A stretch of DNA of 19,135 bases from JAWOJB01 sp046484325 (GTDB taxonomy: Bacteria > Actinomycetota > Acidimicrobiia > Spongiisociales > ZC4RG35): assembly GCA_046484325.1 (NCBI GenBank), contig JAWOJB010000070.1, positions 1 to 19,135 on the forward strand. Reading direction: 5' to 3'. Positions 6,017 through 13,021 of this stretch are shown here, piece by piece. Within the stretch, counting starts at the first letter, position 1; each line of letters starts with the position of its first letter. Position numbers and translations under genes: made by a program. Under the pieces are notes generated by a model, which did not search any database, had not been told where the DNA came from, and saw nothing but the letters and a program-made list of their open reading frames with translations.

Positions 6017-8560
6017 TCAGGAGCCGACGAGGGCGGTGATGACCGCGCCGTACTGGACCACGGCACCGGCGGGCGGATTGGTCCCGATCACCCTGCCGCG
6101 CTGGGCAGGGTCGAGCACGTCGACGTTCTCCCGCCTCAGCGTGACGTTGACCCCGGTCTCCTCTTCGAACAACCTGATCGCCTCGACCGCCTGCTCGAAG
6201 GTGAGACCGGCCAGGCCGGGGAGGGCGGCGCTTGGCGTCTCTCCCGTCGAGACCGAGATGACGATGGCCGCGCCCTGGTTGACGGTGGTACCGATCTCGA
6301 GGCTCTGGGCCACCACGGTGCCGACCGGTTCGAGCGATGCGACCTCCTGGATGGTGACGGAGAGCTTGGCCAGGCGCAGCGTGGTCTCGGCGGTGGCGAC
6401 ATCGAGGCCGACGACGCTCGGGACGATCGTGGTCGGGGTTTTGAAGTACTCGGCGGTTCCGGGCGGGTCCTCGGGGAACTCGGCCACCGGGACGTTCGCC
6501 AGCATCCGCTGCATGAAGTCGGCCCAGATCGGGGCGGGGACGGTTCCGCCGAAGACCCGCGAGTACCGCTGCCCGTTGATGACCACGTCCCGTAGCGGCA
6601 GCTGGTCGGCCTCGTAGCCCACCCACACCGCCGTCGAGTACTGGGGAACGAACCCGACGAACCAGGCGTCCCGGTACTCCTGATGGGTGCCGGTCTTCCC
6701 GCCCTGGGGACGGCCGATGTCGGCCCTCGGGGCGGTGCCGGCGCTGGTGGGCACCCGGGTCAGGGGCCGGCGGATCGAGGCGAAGATGGCGGGGTCGCCG
6801 ACCTGGGTGTGGCGGACCTCACGCTCATAGATGACGTTGCCGTCGGCGTCGAGGATCCGGGAGATCAGGTACGGCTCGGCATGGAGGCCGTTGGTGGCGA
6901 AGTTGGAGTAGGCCGACGCCATCTCCAGCGGCGACACCGAGCCCGAGCCAAGCACCAGCGAGTACACCTCGGGCAGGTCGGACTTGATGCCCATGCGGTG
7001 GGCGACCTCCACGATCTTCTGGGGCCCCACCTCCACCGACACCTGGGCGTAGACGGTGTTGACCGAGGCGGTGGTTGCCCGCTCGAGCGTCATGACGCCG
7101 CCGCTGCCGCCGGCGTTGTTCACACGCCAGACGTTGCCGAGCGGTGAGCACGGGTACTGGCATTGGATCTCGATCGGGCTCGAGCCGTCGTAGTACGAAC
7201 CGAGCGTGATGCCGTTCTCGAGGGCGGCGACGGTGCCGAAGGGTTTGAAGGCCGATCCCGGGTTGCGCTTGCCCTGGACGGCCAGGTCGAACTGAGTGAA
7301 CTCGAACGGGAGGGCGCTGGCCATCACCTTGATGGCGCCGGTGGCGTTGTCCACGCTGGCGATGGCTCCGGTGGGGGCGCACGAGTGGTTGTCGGCGTAG
7401 TTCTGGATCTTTTCCTCGGTGTCGAGGCGGAGCTGATCGGCCAGCGCCCGGCACAACTCGAGGTTCTCCGCCGGGGCGGGGAGCGGCAGCCAGGTGCGCA
7501 GCACCTCGTCGGCGGCATTCTGGAGGGCGAGGTCGAGGGTGGTCTCGATCCGGAGGCCGCCGCCGCCGTAGCAGGTCACGTCGTCGGCCGGGCATCCGAA
7601 GATCGCCTTCTTGCGGGCCTCGTTGTTCGAGCCCAGGAAGGCGAACTCGGGGTCGTTGAGCAGCTGGCGCCGGACCTGGGCGACCACATGCTCGCTCTGG
7701 GTGAATCGCTTCTGGTGATCGATCACCTGCACCCGCCGCGCCTTGGCGATCGAGGCCTCCAGCTCGGTGGCCCAGCCCTGGTCCACCATGATGTCGATGA
7801 CGGCGTCGCGCCGGTCGGCCACGAGGTCGGGACGCTTGCGGGGGTCGTAGAGCGAGGGGTTGCGGATGAGCACCGAAAGCGTGGTGGCCTGCTCGAGGGT
7901 CAGCTCGGAGAGCTCGACCCCGTAGAACTCCTCGGCGGCGGTCTTCACGCCGTACGCCCCCGACCCGAAGTACACCGAGTTGAGATAGAACTCGAGGATC
8001 TGGTCCTTCGGGTAGCGCCGTTCGAGCTCCGCCGAGACGAAGGCCTCCTCGATCTTGCGCCGGATCGAGATCTCGTCGCCGACGAAGTTCTTCTTGACGA
8101 GCTGCTGGGTGATGGTCGACCCGCCCCGCTGGGTGTCGTACACGATGTTGTCGAGCGCGGCGGAGGCGATCGCCCGGAAGTCGATGCCCTCGTGCTCGTA
8201 GAACTCGCGGTCCTCGGCGGCCAGGATGGCCTGCTGGACCACCTCGGGGATCTGGTCGATCGGCACCGGCTCGGAGTTGCGCCCGTCGTGCAGCTCGGCG
8301 AGCAGTTCCCCGCCGGTGGCGTAGATCCGAGAGACCTGCGAGAGATCGGGAAGGGCGAGCTCCATCGACTCCACGTCCGGGATGTACTCGTCCTGGAGGT
8401 CCTCGAACGTGCCGTAGGCGGCGTTGGCCCCCATGAAGGCGAACAGACCGATCCAGCTCGCACCCAGCATGGCGATGATGAGCAGCCCGGCGATCGCCGG
8501 GAACCAGCGGTCGCGGCGTTCGAGGGTTTCGATGCGATGAAGGGGGGACCTGGGCGCCAT
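6017..8560 (-). CDS. Class A penicillin-binding protein (transglycosylase/transpeptidase) with two C-terminal PASTA domains
   Basis: This 847-aa bifunctional cell-wall synthase polymerises lipid II and cross-links stem peptides outside the membrane. A short basic N-terminus precedes one membrane helix (about 20-43). The GT51 domain follows: AAEDREFYEHEG (114-125, catalytic Glu116), RGGSTITQQLVKK (145-157) and RKIEEAFVSAELERRYPKDQ with LEFYLNSVYFG. The transpeptidase has SxxK at Ser436-Lys439 (NPGSAFKPFG), SVN at 499-501 and KTG at 622-624 (GGKTGTHQEYRDAWFVGF). Two PASTA units end the protein (about 711-772 and 778-847); the second is longer than usual. PASTA domains bind muropeptides or lipid II and are typical of Gram-positive synthases. 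The ATG at 8560 has GGAGAG six bases upstream. It diverges from the mutase gene across 77 bases. The gene has all catalytic residues and looks functional. Confidence 0.95.
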   Translation of the reverse strand: MAPRSPLHRIETLERRDRWFPAIAGLLIIAMLGASWIGLFAFMGANAAYGTFEDLQDEYIPDVESMELALPDLSQVSRIYATGGELLAELHDGRNSEPVPIDQIPEVVQQAILAAEDREFYEHEGIDFRAIASAALDNIVYDTQRGGSTITQQLVKKNFVGDEISIRRKIEEAFVSAELERRYPKDQILEFYLNSVYFGSGAYGVKTAAEEFYGVELSELTLEQATTLSVLIRNPSLYDPRKRPDLVADRRDAVIDIMVDQGWATELEASIAKARRVQVIDHQKRFTQSEHVVAQVRRQLLNDPEFAFLGSNNEARKKAIFGCPADDVTCYGGGGLRIETTLDLALQNAADEVLRTWLPLPAPAENLELCRALADQLRLDTEEKIQNYADNHSCAPTGAIASVDNATGAIKVMASALPFEFTQFDLAVQGKRNPGSAFKPFGTVAALENGITLGSYYDGSSPIEIQCQYPCSPLGNVWRVNNAGGSGGVMTLERATTASVNTVYAQVSVEVGPQKIVEVAHRMGIKSDLPEVYSLVLGSGSVSPLEMASAYSNFATNGLHAEPYLISRILDADGNVIYEREVRHTQVGDPAIFASIRRPLTRVPTSAGTAPRADIGRPQGGKTGTHQEYRDAWFVGFVPQYSTAVWVGYEADQLPLRDVVINGQRYSRVFGGTVPAPIWADFMQRMLANVPVAEFPEDPPGTAEYFKTPTTIVPSVVGLDVATAETTLRLAKLSVTIQEVASLEPVGTVVAQSLEIGTTVNQGAAIVISVSTGETPSAALPGLAGLTFEQAVEAIRLFEEETGVNVTLRRENVDVLDPAQRGRVIGTNPPAGAVVQYGAVITALVGS

Positions 8561-8570
8561 GTGCGTCTCT

Positions 8571-8608
8571 CCGACGTCGGGAGCCCCGCGGGGAGTTCCC
8601 GGTACGAT
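8571..8608. promoter_or_regulatory. Divergent control region: two 10-bp palindromes and a TACGAT box
   Basis: The 77-base gap between the penicillin-binding protein and the mutase contains two perfect 10-bp palindromes, ccgacgtcgg (8571-8580) and ccccgcgggg (8584-8593). Just downstream is TACGAT (8603-8608), a good actinobacterial -10 for the mutase. It lies 29 bases before the ATG, with AGAGGA as ribosome site. The palindromes cover the position of a -35, where no TTGACA-like hexamer is seen, so a regulator could bind there. On the other strand TATCCT (8629-8624) could serve the penicillin-binding protein. Confidence 0.4.
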
Positions 8609-8637
8609 GCCGTGGCACTCCAGAGGATACCGGCACG

Positions 8638-10203
8638 ATGGAGAAAACCGAACGCACGACGTCGAGCGGCATTCCCGTCGACGTGGTCTACGACCGTCCG
8701 GCCGACCCCGAACGGATCGGAGCGCCGGGTGAGTACCCCTTCACTCGCGGCCCCCATCCGACCATGTACCGGGGCCGCCCGTGGACGATGCGCCAGTACG
8801 CCGGGTTCGGCAGCGCTGAGCAGACCAATGCCCGGTTCAAGGCGTTGCTGGCGGCCGGCCAGACCGGGCTGTCGGTCGCCTTCGACCTCCCCACCCAGAT
8901 GGGACTCGACTCCGACGCCCCCTTGGCGACGGGCGAGGTCGGCAAGGTGGGGGTGGCCATCGACTCGCTCGACGACATGCGCCGGCTGTTCGCCGGGATC
9001 CCCCTGGCCGAGGTCTCCACCTCGATGACGATCAACGCCACCGCCCCGCTGCTGCTGTTGCTCTACCAGCTCGTGGCCGAGGAGCAGGGTGCCACCCCCG
9101 ACCGGATCCGGGGCACGGTGCAGAACGACATCCTCAAGGAGTACGTGGCCCGGGGCACGTACATCTATCCGCCGCGACCGTCGATGCGGATCGTGACCGA
9201 CCTCTTCGCGTACGCGGAATCCGAGCTCCCGGCGTGGAACACCATCTCCATCTCCGGGTACCACATTCGGGAGGCGGGCTCCACCGCCGCCCAGGAGCTG
9301 GCCTTCACGATCGCCAACGGGATCGCCTACGTGCGGGCGGCGGTCGACGCCGGGCTCGACGTGGACGATTTCGCTCCCCGCCTGTCGTTCTTCTGGAACG
9401 GCCACAACCAGCTGTTCGAGGAGGTGGCCAAGTTCCGGGCGGCCCGCCGGATCTGGGCCCGGACGATGCGCGAGGGGTTCGGGGCGGCCGACCCCCGGTC
9501 GTGGGCGATGCGATTCCACACCCAGACCGCCGGCTCGACCCTCACCGCCCAGCAGCCGCTGAACAACGTGGTGAGGACCACGGTGCAGGCGCTGGCCGCA
9601 GTCCTGGGCGGCGCCCAGTCGCTTCACACCAACTCCTATGACGAGGCGCTCGGCCTCCCGACCGAGGCGGCGGCCACCCTCGCCCTCCGTACCCAGCAGA
9701 TCCTGGCCTTCGAGTCGGGCCTCACCGACACCGTCGATCCGCTCGCCGGCTCGTTCTTCGTCGAGGCCCTGACCGACGCGGTCGAGGCCAAGGCAGTCGA
9801 ACTGCTCGACCTCGTCGAAGAGATGGGCGGGGCGGTGGCCGCCATCGAGGCCGGCTGGATGCAGGGCCAGATCGAGGAGGCGGCCTACGTAGAAGCCCGC
9901 CACCAGGAGTCGGGCGAGTCGGTCGTGGTCGGCGTCAACCGCTTCGTCGACGAGGCGCACACCGAGGTGCCGGTGATGACCGTCGACCCCGGTCTGGAGG
10001 CCGACCAGCGCGCCCGCCTCACCGCCTGGCGGGAGGCTCGGGACGGGGAGGCGGTGGCGGCCGGGCTCGACGCCGTCGAGCAGGCCGCCCGGGGCGACGA
10101 CAACCTGCTCTACCCGATGCGGCGGGCCCTGGCCGCAGGCGCCACCGTCGGAGAGGTCTCCGACGCCCTCCGCCGGGTGTTCGGCGTTCACCGCCCCGGC
10201 TAA
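8638..10203 (+). CDS. B12-dependent acyl-CoA mutase large subunit, methylmalonyl-CoA mutase type, without cobalamin-binding domain
   Basis: The 521 residues cover only the substrate-binding TIM barrel of the mutase family. TMYRGRPWTMRQYAGF (42-57), GLSVAFDLPTQMGLDSD, EVSTSMTINATAP, GTVQNDILKEYVARGTY (159-175) and ISISGYHIREAGST (203-216) are diagnostic. Spacing from the P. shermanii enzyme puts Tyr54 at its Tyr89, Arg172 at Arg207 and His209 at His244. Tyr and Arg there bind the substrate carboxylate and are changed in isobutyryl- and hydroxyisobutyryl-CoA mutases. A dicarboxylic substrate (methylmalonyl-/succinyl-CoA, perhaps ethylmalonyl-CoA) is therefore most likely. The B12-binding half (DxHxxG motif) is absent, so a separate small subunit must be encoded elsewhere, as in two-subunit mutases. 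The gene stands alone on its strand behind its own promoter-like region and ends in TAA. Confidence 0.93.
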   Translation: MEKTERTTSSGIPVDVVYDRPADPERIGAPGEYPFTRGPHPTMYRGRPWTMRQYAGFGSAEQTNARFKALLAAGQTGLSVAFDLPTQMGLDSDAPLATGEVGKVGVAIDSLDDMRRLFAGIPLAEVSTSMTINATAPLLLLLYQLVAEEQGATPDRIRGTVQNDILKEYVARGTYIYPPRPSMRIVTDLFAYAESELPAWNTISISGYHIREAGSTAAQELAFTIANGIAYVRAAVDAGLDVDDFAPRLSFFWNGHNQLFEEVAKFRAARRIWARTMREGFGAADPRSWAMRFHTQTAGSTLTAQQPLNNVVRTTVQALAAVLGGAQSLHTNSYDEALGLPTEAAATLALRTQQILAFESGLTDTVDPLAGSFFVEALTDAVEAKAVELLDLVEEMGGAVAAIEAGWMQGQIEEAAYVEARHQESGESVVVGVNRFVDEAHTEVPVMTVDPGLEADQRARLTAWREARDGEAVAAGLDAVEQAARGDDNLLYPMRRALAAGATVGEVSDALRRVFGVHRPG

Positions 10204-10206
10204 GAG

Positions 10207-10241
10207 CCAACCCAGGGTTGGGGAACACACAAATCGTGTTC
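10207..10241 (+). terminator. Two tandem hairpins just after the mutase stop
   Basis: Four bases after the TAA, ccaacc/ggttgg forms a 6-bp stem with a triloop (10207-10221). It is followed two bases later by gaacac/gtgttc with a 7-base loop (10223-10241). Both stems are perfect. No T-run follows, so efficient intrinsic termination is doubtful. Their position suggests a 3'-end structure; the second could equally be an operator for the HTH gene downstream. Confidence 0.4.
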
Positions 10242-10319
10242 ACCGGCCCACGGTTCGAGGGTCGGCCTCGCCACCTCGGCCAGAGTGGTGACGCAACCGT
10301 CTGGCACCGGCGCCTCCGA

Positions 10320-10325
10320 TACCGT
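10320..10325 (+). promoter_or_regulatory. Putative -10 box of the HTH gene
   Basis: TACCGT fits TANNNT and lies 33 bases before the GTG at 10359, which has AAGGGAG eight bases upstream. No matching -35 is visible. The rest of the 155-base gap after the mutase holds only the two hairpins. Confidence 0.25.
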
Positions 10326-10358
10326 AGGGTGACGTCGAGTACCAAGGGAGCGACGAAC

Positions 10359-10604
10359 GTGGCGGGAGACGACTACCCCCCGATCCTCGATGCGGCACAG
10401 GTGGCGGAATTGCTCGGGATGAACGTGCAGATGGTGCGGCGATACGCGCGGGAGGGCCGCCTCCCCGCCTACAAGCTGCCGGGCTCGCGGACCTTCAAGT
10501 TCCTCCGGGACGAGGTCATCGAATTCCTGCGCGCCCACCCGGCGGTCCCGCAGGAAGATGAGGACCTCATTGCCGCCGAGGAGTTCGCTGCCGGATCACC
10601 ATGA
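10359..10604 (+). CDS. Small excisionase/MerR-type HTH DNA-binding protein (HTH_17-like)
   Basis: This 81-aa protein is almost entirely one winged helix-turn-helix. ILDAAQVAELLGMNVQMVRR (9-28) is the HTH and LPAYKLPGSRTFKFLRDEVI (35-54) the wing and following helix, the pattern of the excisionase/BldC-like family. The acidic tail (QEDEDLIAAEEFAAG) may be an interaction surface. I chose GTG at 10359 because AAGGGAG lies eight bases upstream and the MerR-like alignment starts shortly after; the frame is open further upstream to 10218, but that part is basic and unlike the family. Members act as small transcription factors or phage excisionases. With no integrase nearby, a regulator is likelier. 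Its last 38 bases overlap the convergent gene at 10567-11121 in antisense. Targets are unknown; the adjacent tad operon or mutase are candidates by position only. Confidence 0.8.
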   Translation: MAGDDYPPILDAAQVAELLGMNVQMVRRYAREGRLPAYKLPGSRTFKFLRDEVIEFLRAHPAVPQEDEDLIAAEEFAAGSP

Positions 10605-11121
10605 CGACGGCGTCCAGAGGCACGTAGACTTCCCGCTCCAACGCCTCGACCACCACCAGGTGGTCGCTCGCCACGATCTCGACCCGACCACGCACCGACG
10701 AGCCGGTGGCGGGCATCCACAGCTCGACGGGTTCGCCGGTCTGCTCGAACTCCCGCAGGCGCGCCAGCCAGGTTCGCGATCCTCCCGCCTGTTCGCCACC
10801 GCCGGCCGGACTGCGGTCGGCGCGCAGCACCACCCGGTCGAGTCGGACGTCGACCTCGAGGGCATCGGACACGAGGGTCACGTAATCGGTGCCGGCGCCC
10901 TCGACCCGACCCGAGGCGATGCGATCACCCGCCACGACGGTGGCGGAGTCACCCCGGTGGAGGAGCTCGGCGCCCAGGTCGGCGAGCGTTCGGCGGCGCA
11001 GCCGGTACCGGTGCGTCTCCGTCTCGGTCTGCTCGGCCTCCTCGCGCCACTCCCGCCCTGCGCCGGTGCGCAGCTCGCGGGCGAGATCGTCGAAGGGGTC
11101 GGACGGCGGGATCTCGTTCAC
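10567..11121 (-). CDS. Uncharacterised protein with two tandem barrel-like repeats
   Basis: I cannot name a family for this 184-aa protein. Residues 1-45 are charged and helical (FDDLARELRTGAGREWREEA). After that come two visibly related beta-rich units: ASGRVEGAGTDYVTLVSDAL with EVDVRLDRVVLR (69-100), and VRGRVEIVASDHLVVVEALE with REVYVPLDAVVMV (143-175). Both share the pattern GRV-x5-D-x-hydrophobic-x-V, then EV-x-V-x-LD-x-VV. This looks like an internal duplication of an Sm- or SH3-like small barrel. No signal peptide or membrane helix is present, so it is probably cytoplasmic, possibly nucleic-acid binding (inference). The start is GTG at 11121 with a distant GAGG. It is divergent from the tad operon (83 bases to cpaB) and overlaps the HTH gene tail to tail, so it may be linked to either. 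Confidence 0.75.
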   Translation of the reverse strand: MNEIPPSDPFDDLARELRTGAGREWREEAEQTETETHRYRLRRRTLADLGAELLHRGDSATVVAGDRIASGRVEGAGTDYVTLVSDALEVDVRLDRVVLRADRSPAGGGEQAGGSRTWLARLREFEQTGEPVELWMPATGSSVRGRVEIVASDHLVVVEALEREVYVPLDAVVMVIRQRTPRRQ

Positions 11122-11204
11122 AGCGCGAAACCTCAGGCTCGGTATTGGCCCCGTCGGGATCGGAGCCGGCGTAGCGTCGCCAAACTAGACGAGTGGGGAC
11201 CTCG

Positions 11205-11885
11205 ATGGTGAAGAGCCTCGAGGCGGTCGACACGGCAGCCGCCCCGGCCGGGTGGGAGCGGCAACGGCGGGCGAGGGTGAGCGGGGGCCACCTGTTGATG
11301 GCCGCCGCCGGCATCCTGGCACTCGTCGCCAATCTCGCCGTGCTGCGGGGTCGTGACGAGCGGGTTCCGATCCTCGTGGCGGCGGGTGACATCCCGGTGG
11401 GATCGGTGCTCGGTGCTGCCGATTTCCGCGCCGAGGAGATCGCCGCCGATCCCGGCGTGCTGGCCGCGCTGCTCCCGGCGAGCGCTGCCCAAGAGACCGA
11501 GGGGATGATCACCACTCGCCCGATCGGTGCCGGCTCGCCGCTCTCCCCGAGAGACCTCCGTCCGGCGGCGGCGAGCTCGGAGCGTCGGGCGATGGCGATC
11601 CCGGTCGAACCGGAGCGGGCAGTCGGGGGCGCGATCGCGATCGGCGATCGGGTGGACATCGTCGGGGTTCGCGACGGCGTCGCCGGGTTCGTGCTGACGG
11701 GGGCGGAGGTGATCGACGTCTCGGCCAGGGACACTGCGGCCCTGGGCCCCGTCACCGGCTTCTACATCGTGGTCGCGGTCGACGCCGACGAGGCCCTCCG
11801 GCTCGCCCTGGCGCTCGCCGAGGGGCGGATCGACGTCGTCCGGTCGACCGGAGCGCCTCCGGTGGCGGTCGTCGGAGAGCCATGA
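11205..11885 (+). CDS. cpaB: Flp pilus assembly protein CpaB/RcpC (SAF domain)
   Basis: The 226-aa protein has a basic N-terminus, one membrane helix (HLLMAAAGILALVANLAVL, 29-47) and an extracytoplasmic SAF domain. This begins VPILVAAGDIPVGSVLGAAD (54-73) and includes EGMITTRPIGAGSPLSPRDL (99-118). An RcpC-like C-terminal part follows (AIPVEPERAVGGAIAIGDRV, DIVGV, FYIVVAVDADEALRLALALA). In Gram-negative Tad systems CpaB supports the secretin. Here it is membrane-anchored and more likely organises pilus passage through the wall or interacts with glycan (inference). I chose ATG at 11205, with GTGGGGA just upstream; GTG at 11193 is the alternative. It is the first gene of the tad operon and overlaps the next by ATGA. 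Confidence 0.88.
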   Translation: MVKSLEAVDTAAAPAGWERQRRARVSGGHLLMAAAGILALVANLAVLRGRDERVPILVAAGDIPVGSVLGAADFRAEEIAADPGVLAALLPASAAQETEGMITTRPIGAGSPLSPRDLRPAAASSERRAMAIPVEPERAVGGAIAIGDRVDIVGVRDGVAGFVLTGAEVIDVSARDTAALGPVTGFYIVVAVDADEALRLALALAEGRIDVVRSTGAPPVAVVGEP

Positions 11886-13021
11886 CCGGGCCCGCGCTCG
11901 CCTTCGCCGCCTCGCCTCGCGACTGGCCCGAGAGTCTGCACCGGTTCCTCGTGGACCACGGGGGTGCCCGAGTCCGGGTCCACGTATTGCGGGCCGAGGA
12001 GGCCGTCGACGAGCAGTACGACGTCCTCGTCATCGACGACGTCTGCTCGTTCCTCACCCCCCATCTCGTGCACCGGGTGAGGGCCGCCGGCCGGTCGCTA
12101 CTCGGCGTCTACGACCCGACCGAGTTCCCCGAGGGCAAGGACCGGCTGCTCGAGTGCGGGATTCCCGACGTGATCGAGGCTCAAGCCCCACCCGAGGAGA
12201 TCCTCGAGATGTTGCGTCGATCGGTCGTGGACTCGGGTCATCCGGTGCCGCCGGACGAGGCCCTCCTGCCGGGCCCGCTCCCCGCCACGATCGTGGTGGG
12301 TGCGCCCCCGGGTGGTGCGGGCGCCACCGAGGTCGCCGTCGCCCTCGCCGTGCGCCTCGGTCGCCGCTTCGGTGGCTGCAGCCTCGTCGACGCCGACGAC
12401 TCGGCGCCATCGGTGGCGCAACGGCTGGGCCTCCCGCTTCATCCCAATCTCGTGGCGGCGATCGACGCGGTCCATCACGTGCCAGGCGGCGTGGGGCGAT
12501 GGCTCGTCCCACTGGAGGGCATTCCCGTCGGGGTCGTACCCGGGGTGCCCGGCGGGGCCAACGGGACGCAGCTCCAGCGGGGCGAGGTCGAGGCCGTGCT
12601 GGATCGGCTTCGGTCGAGGCGTCGCCCCGTCGTGGTCGACGGCGGGGGTGGTGTTGGGCTGCCTCGTCCCTCCGGCCTGGCGGCGGCGACGCTCGCCTCG
12701 GCGGCGGCTGTCGTGGCGGTGTGTGCACCCACCCCGGTGGGGGTGGCGCGCTTGTTGGACTGGTCGGCGACGATGCAGATGCGGGGACCGAACCTGCCCG
12801 TGCACGTCCTGGTCAACCGGGCTCCGACCTCCCGCTACCGGCGAACCGAGCTCGCGAGGGAAATCCTGCGGACCCTTCGTCCGGTGGGACTGTGGTTCGC
12901 GCCGGACGATCGGGCGGTCGCCGTCGCCGCCTGGAACGGGGTGCCGGTGGGGTCGGGTGGTTTTCGTCGGGCCTGCGACCGGCTCGCCGACTCCGTGGTG
13001 GGGATGGTGCCGGCCACATGA
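11882..13021 (+). CDS. cpaE: TadZ/CpaE-like MinD-family protein with degenerate P-loop
   Basis: This 379-aa protein occupies the tadZ/cpaE slot directly before cpaF. Residues 1-115 resemble an atypical receiver domain (YDVLVIDD, RAAGRSLLGVYDPTEF, CGIPDVIEAQAPPEEILEML). A MinD/ParA-like domain follows. The P-loop region is VVGAPPGGAGATEVAVALAV (138-157): the two lysines of the deviant Walker A (K-G-G-x-G-K-T) are Pro143 and Ala148. CSLVDADDSAPSVAQRLGL (166-184), RPVVVDGGGG (249-258) and VHVLVNRAP (307-315) are the later strands. TadZ proteins place the pilus machine at a cell position. With both lysines gone this one probably binds ATP poorly or not at all and acts as a scaffold. It is joined to both neighbours by ATGA overlaps. 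Confidence 0.88.
   Translation: MTGPALAFAASPRDWPESLHRFLVDHGGARVRVHVLRAEEAVDEQYDVLVIDDVCSFLTPHLVHRVRAAGRSLLGVYDPTEFPEGKDRLLECGIPDVIEAQAPPEEILEMLRRSVVDSGHPVPPDEALLPGPLPATIVVGAPPGGAGATEVAVALAVRLGRRFGGCSLVDADDSAPSVAQRLGLPLHPNLVAAIDAVHHVPGGVGRWLVPLEGIPVGVVPGVPGGANGTQLQRGEVEAVLDRLRSRRRPVVVDGGGGVGLPRPSGLAAATLASAAAVVAVCAPTPVGVARLLDWSATMQMRGPNLPVHVLVNRAPTSRYRRTELAREILRTLRPVGLWFAPDDRAVAVAAWNGVPVGSGGFRRACDRLADSVVGMVPAT

Noticed and set aside
7163..9028. Long plus-strand open frame (621 codons) opposite the penicillin-binding protein
   Set aside because: Product is a charged, low-complexity His/Gly/Glu-rich string; the minus strand encodes a complete PBP with all catalytic motifs. It is a GC-rich shadow frame.
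8638..10203. Isobutyryl-CoA mutase (IcmA) as the mutase name
   Set aside because: IcmA has Phe and Gln at the two substrate-carboxylate positions; this protein has Tyr54 and Arg172.
7945..10230. Minus-strand open frame (761 codons) spanning the mutase and the PBP start
   Set aside because: It crosses two well-supported genes and has no domain-like segments; shadow frame.
10223..10241. gaac...gttc palindrome considered as a LexA/SOS box
   Set aside because: The actinobacterial SOS box has a four-base spacer between gaac and gttc; here it is eleven.
10359..10604. Phage excisionase and thus an integrated element
   Set aside because: No integrase, attachment repeats or phage genes nearby; the HTH_17 fold is shared with ordinary regulators such as BldC.
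12154..13017. 288 open codons upstream of cpaF in the same frame, inside tadZ
   Set aside because: Arg/Gly-rich noise; cpaF homology and the ATGA overlap place the start at 13018.
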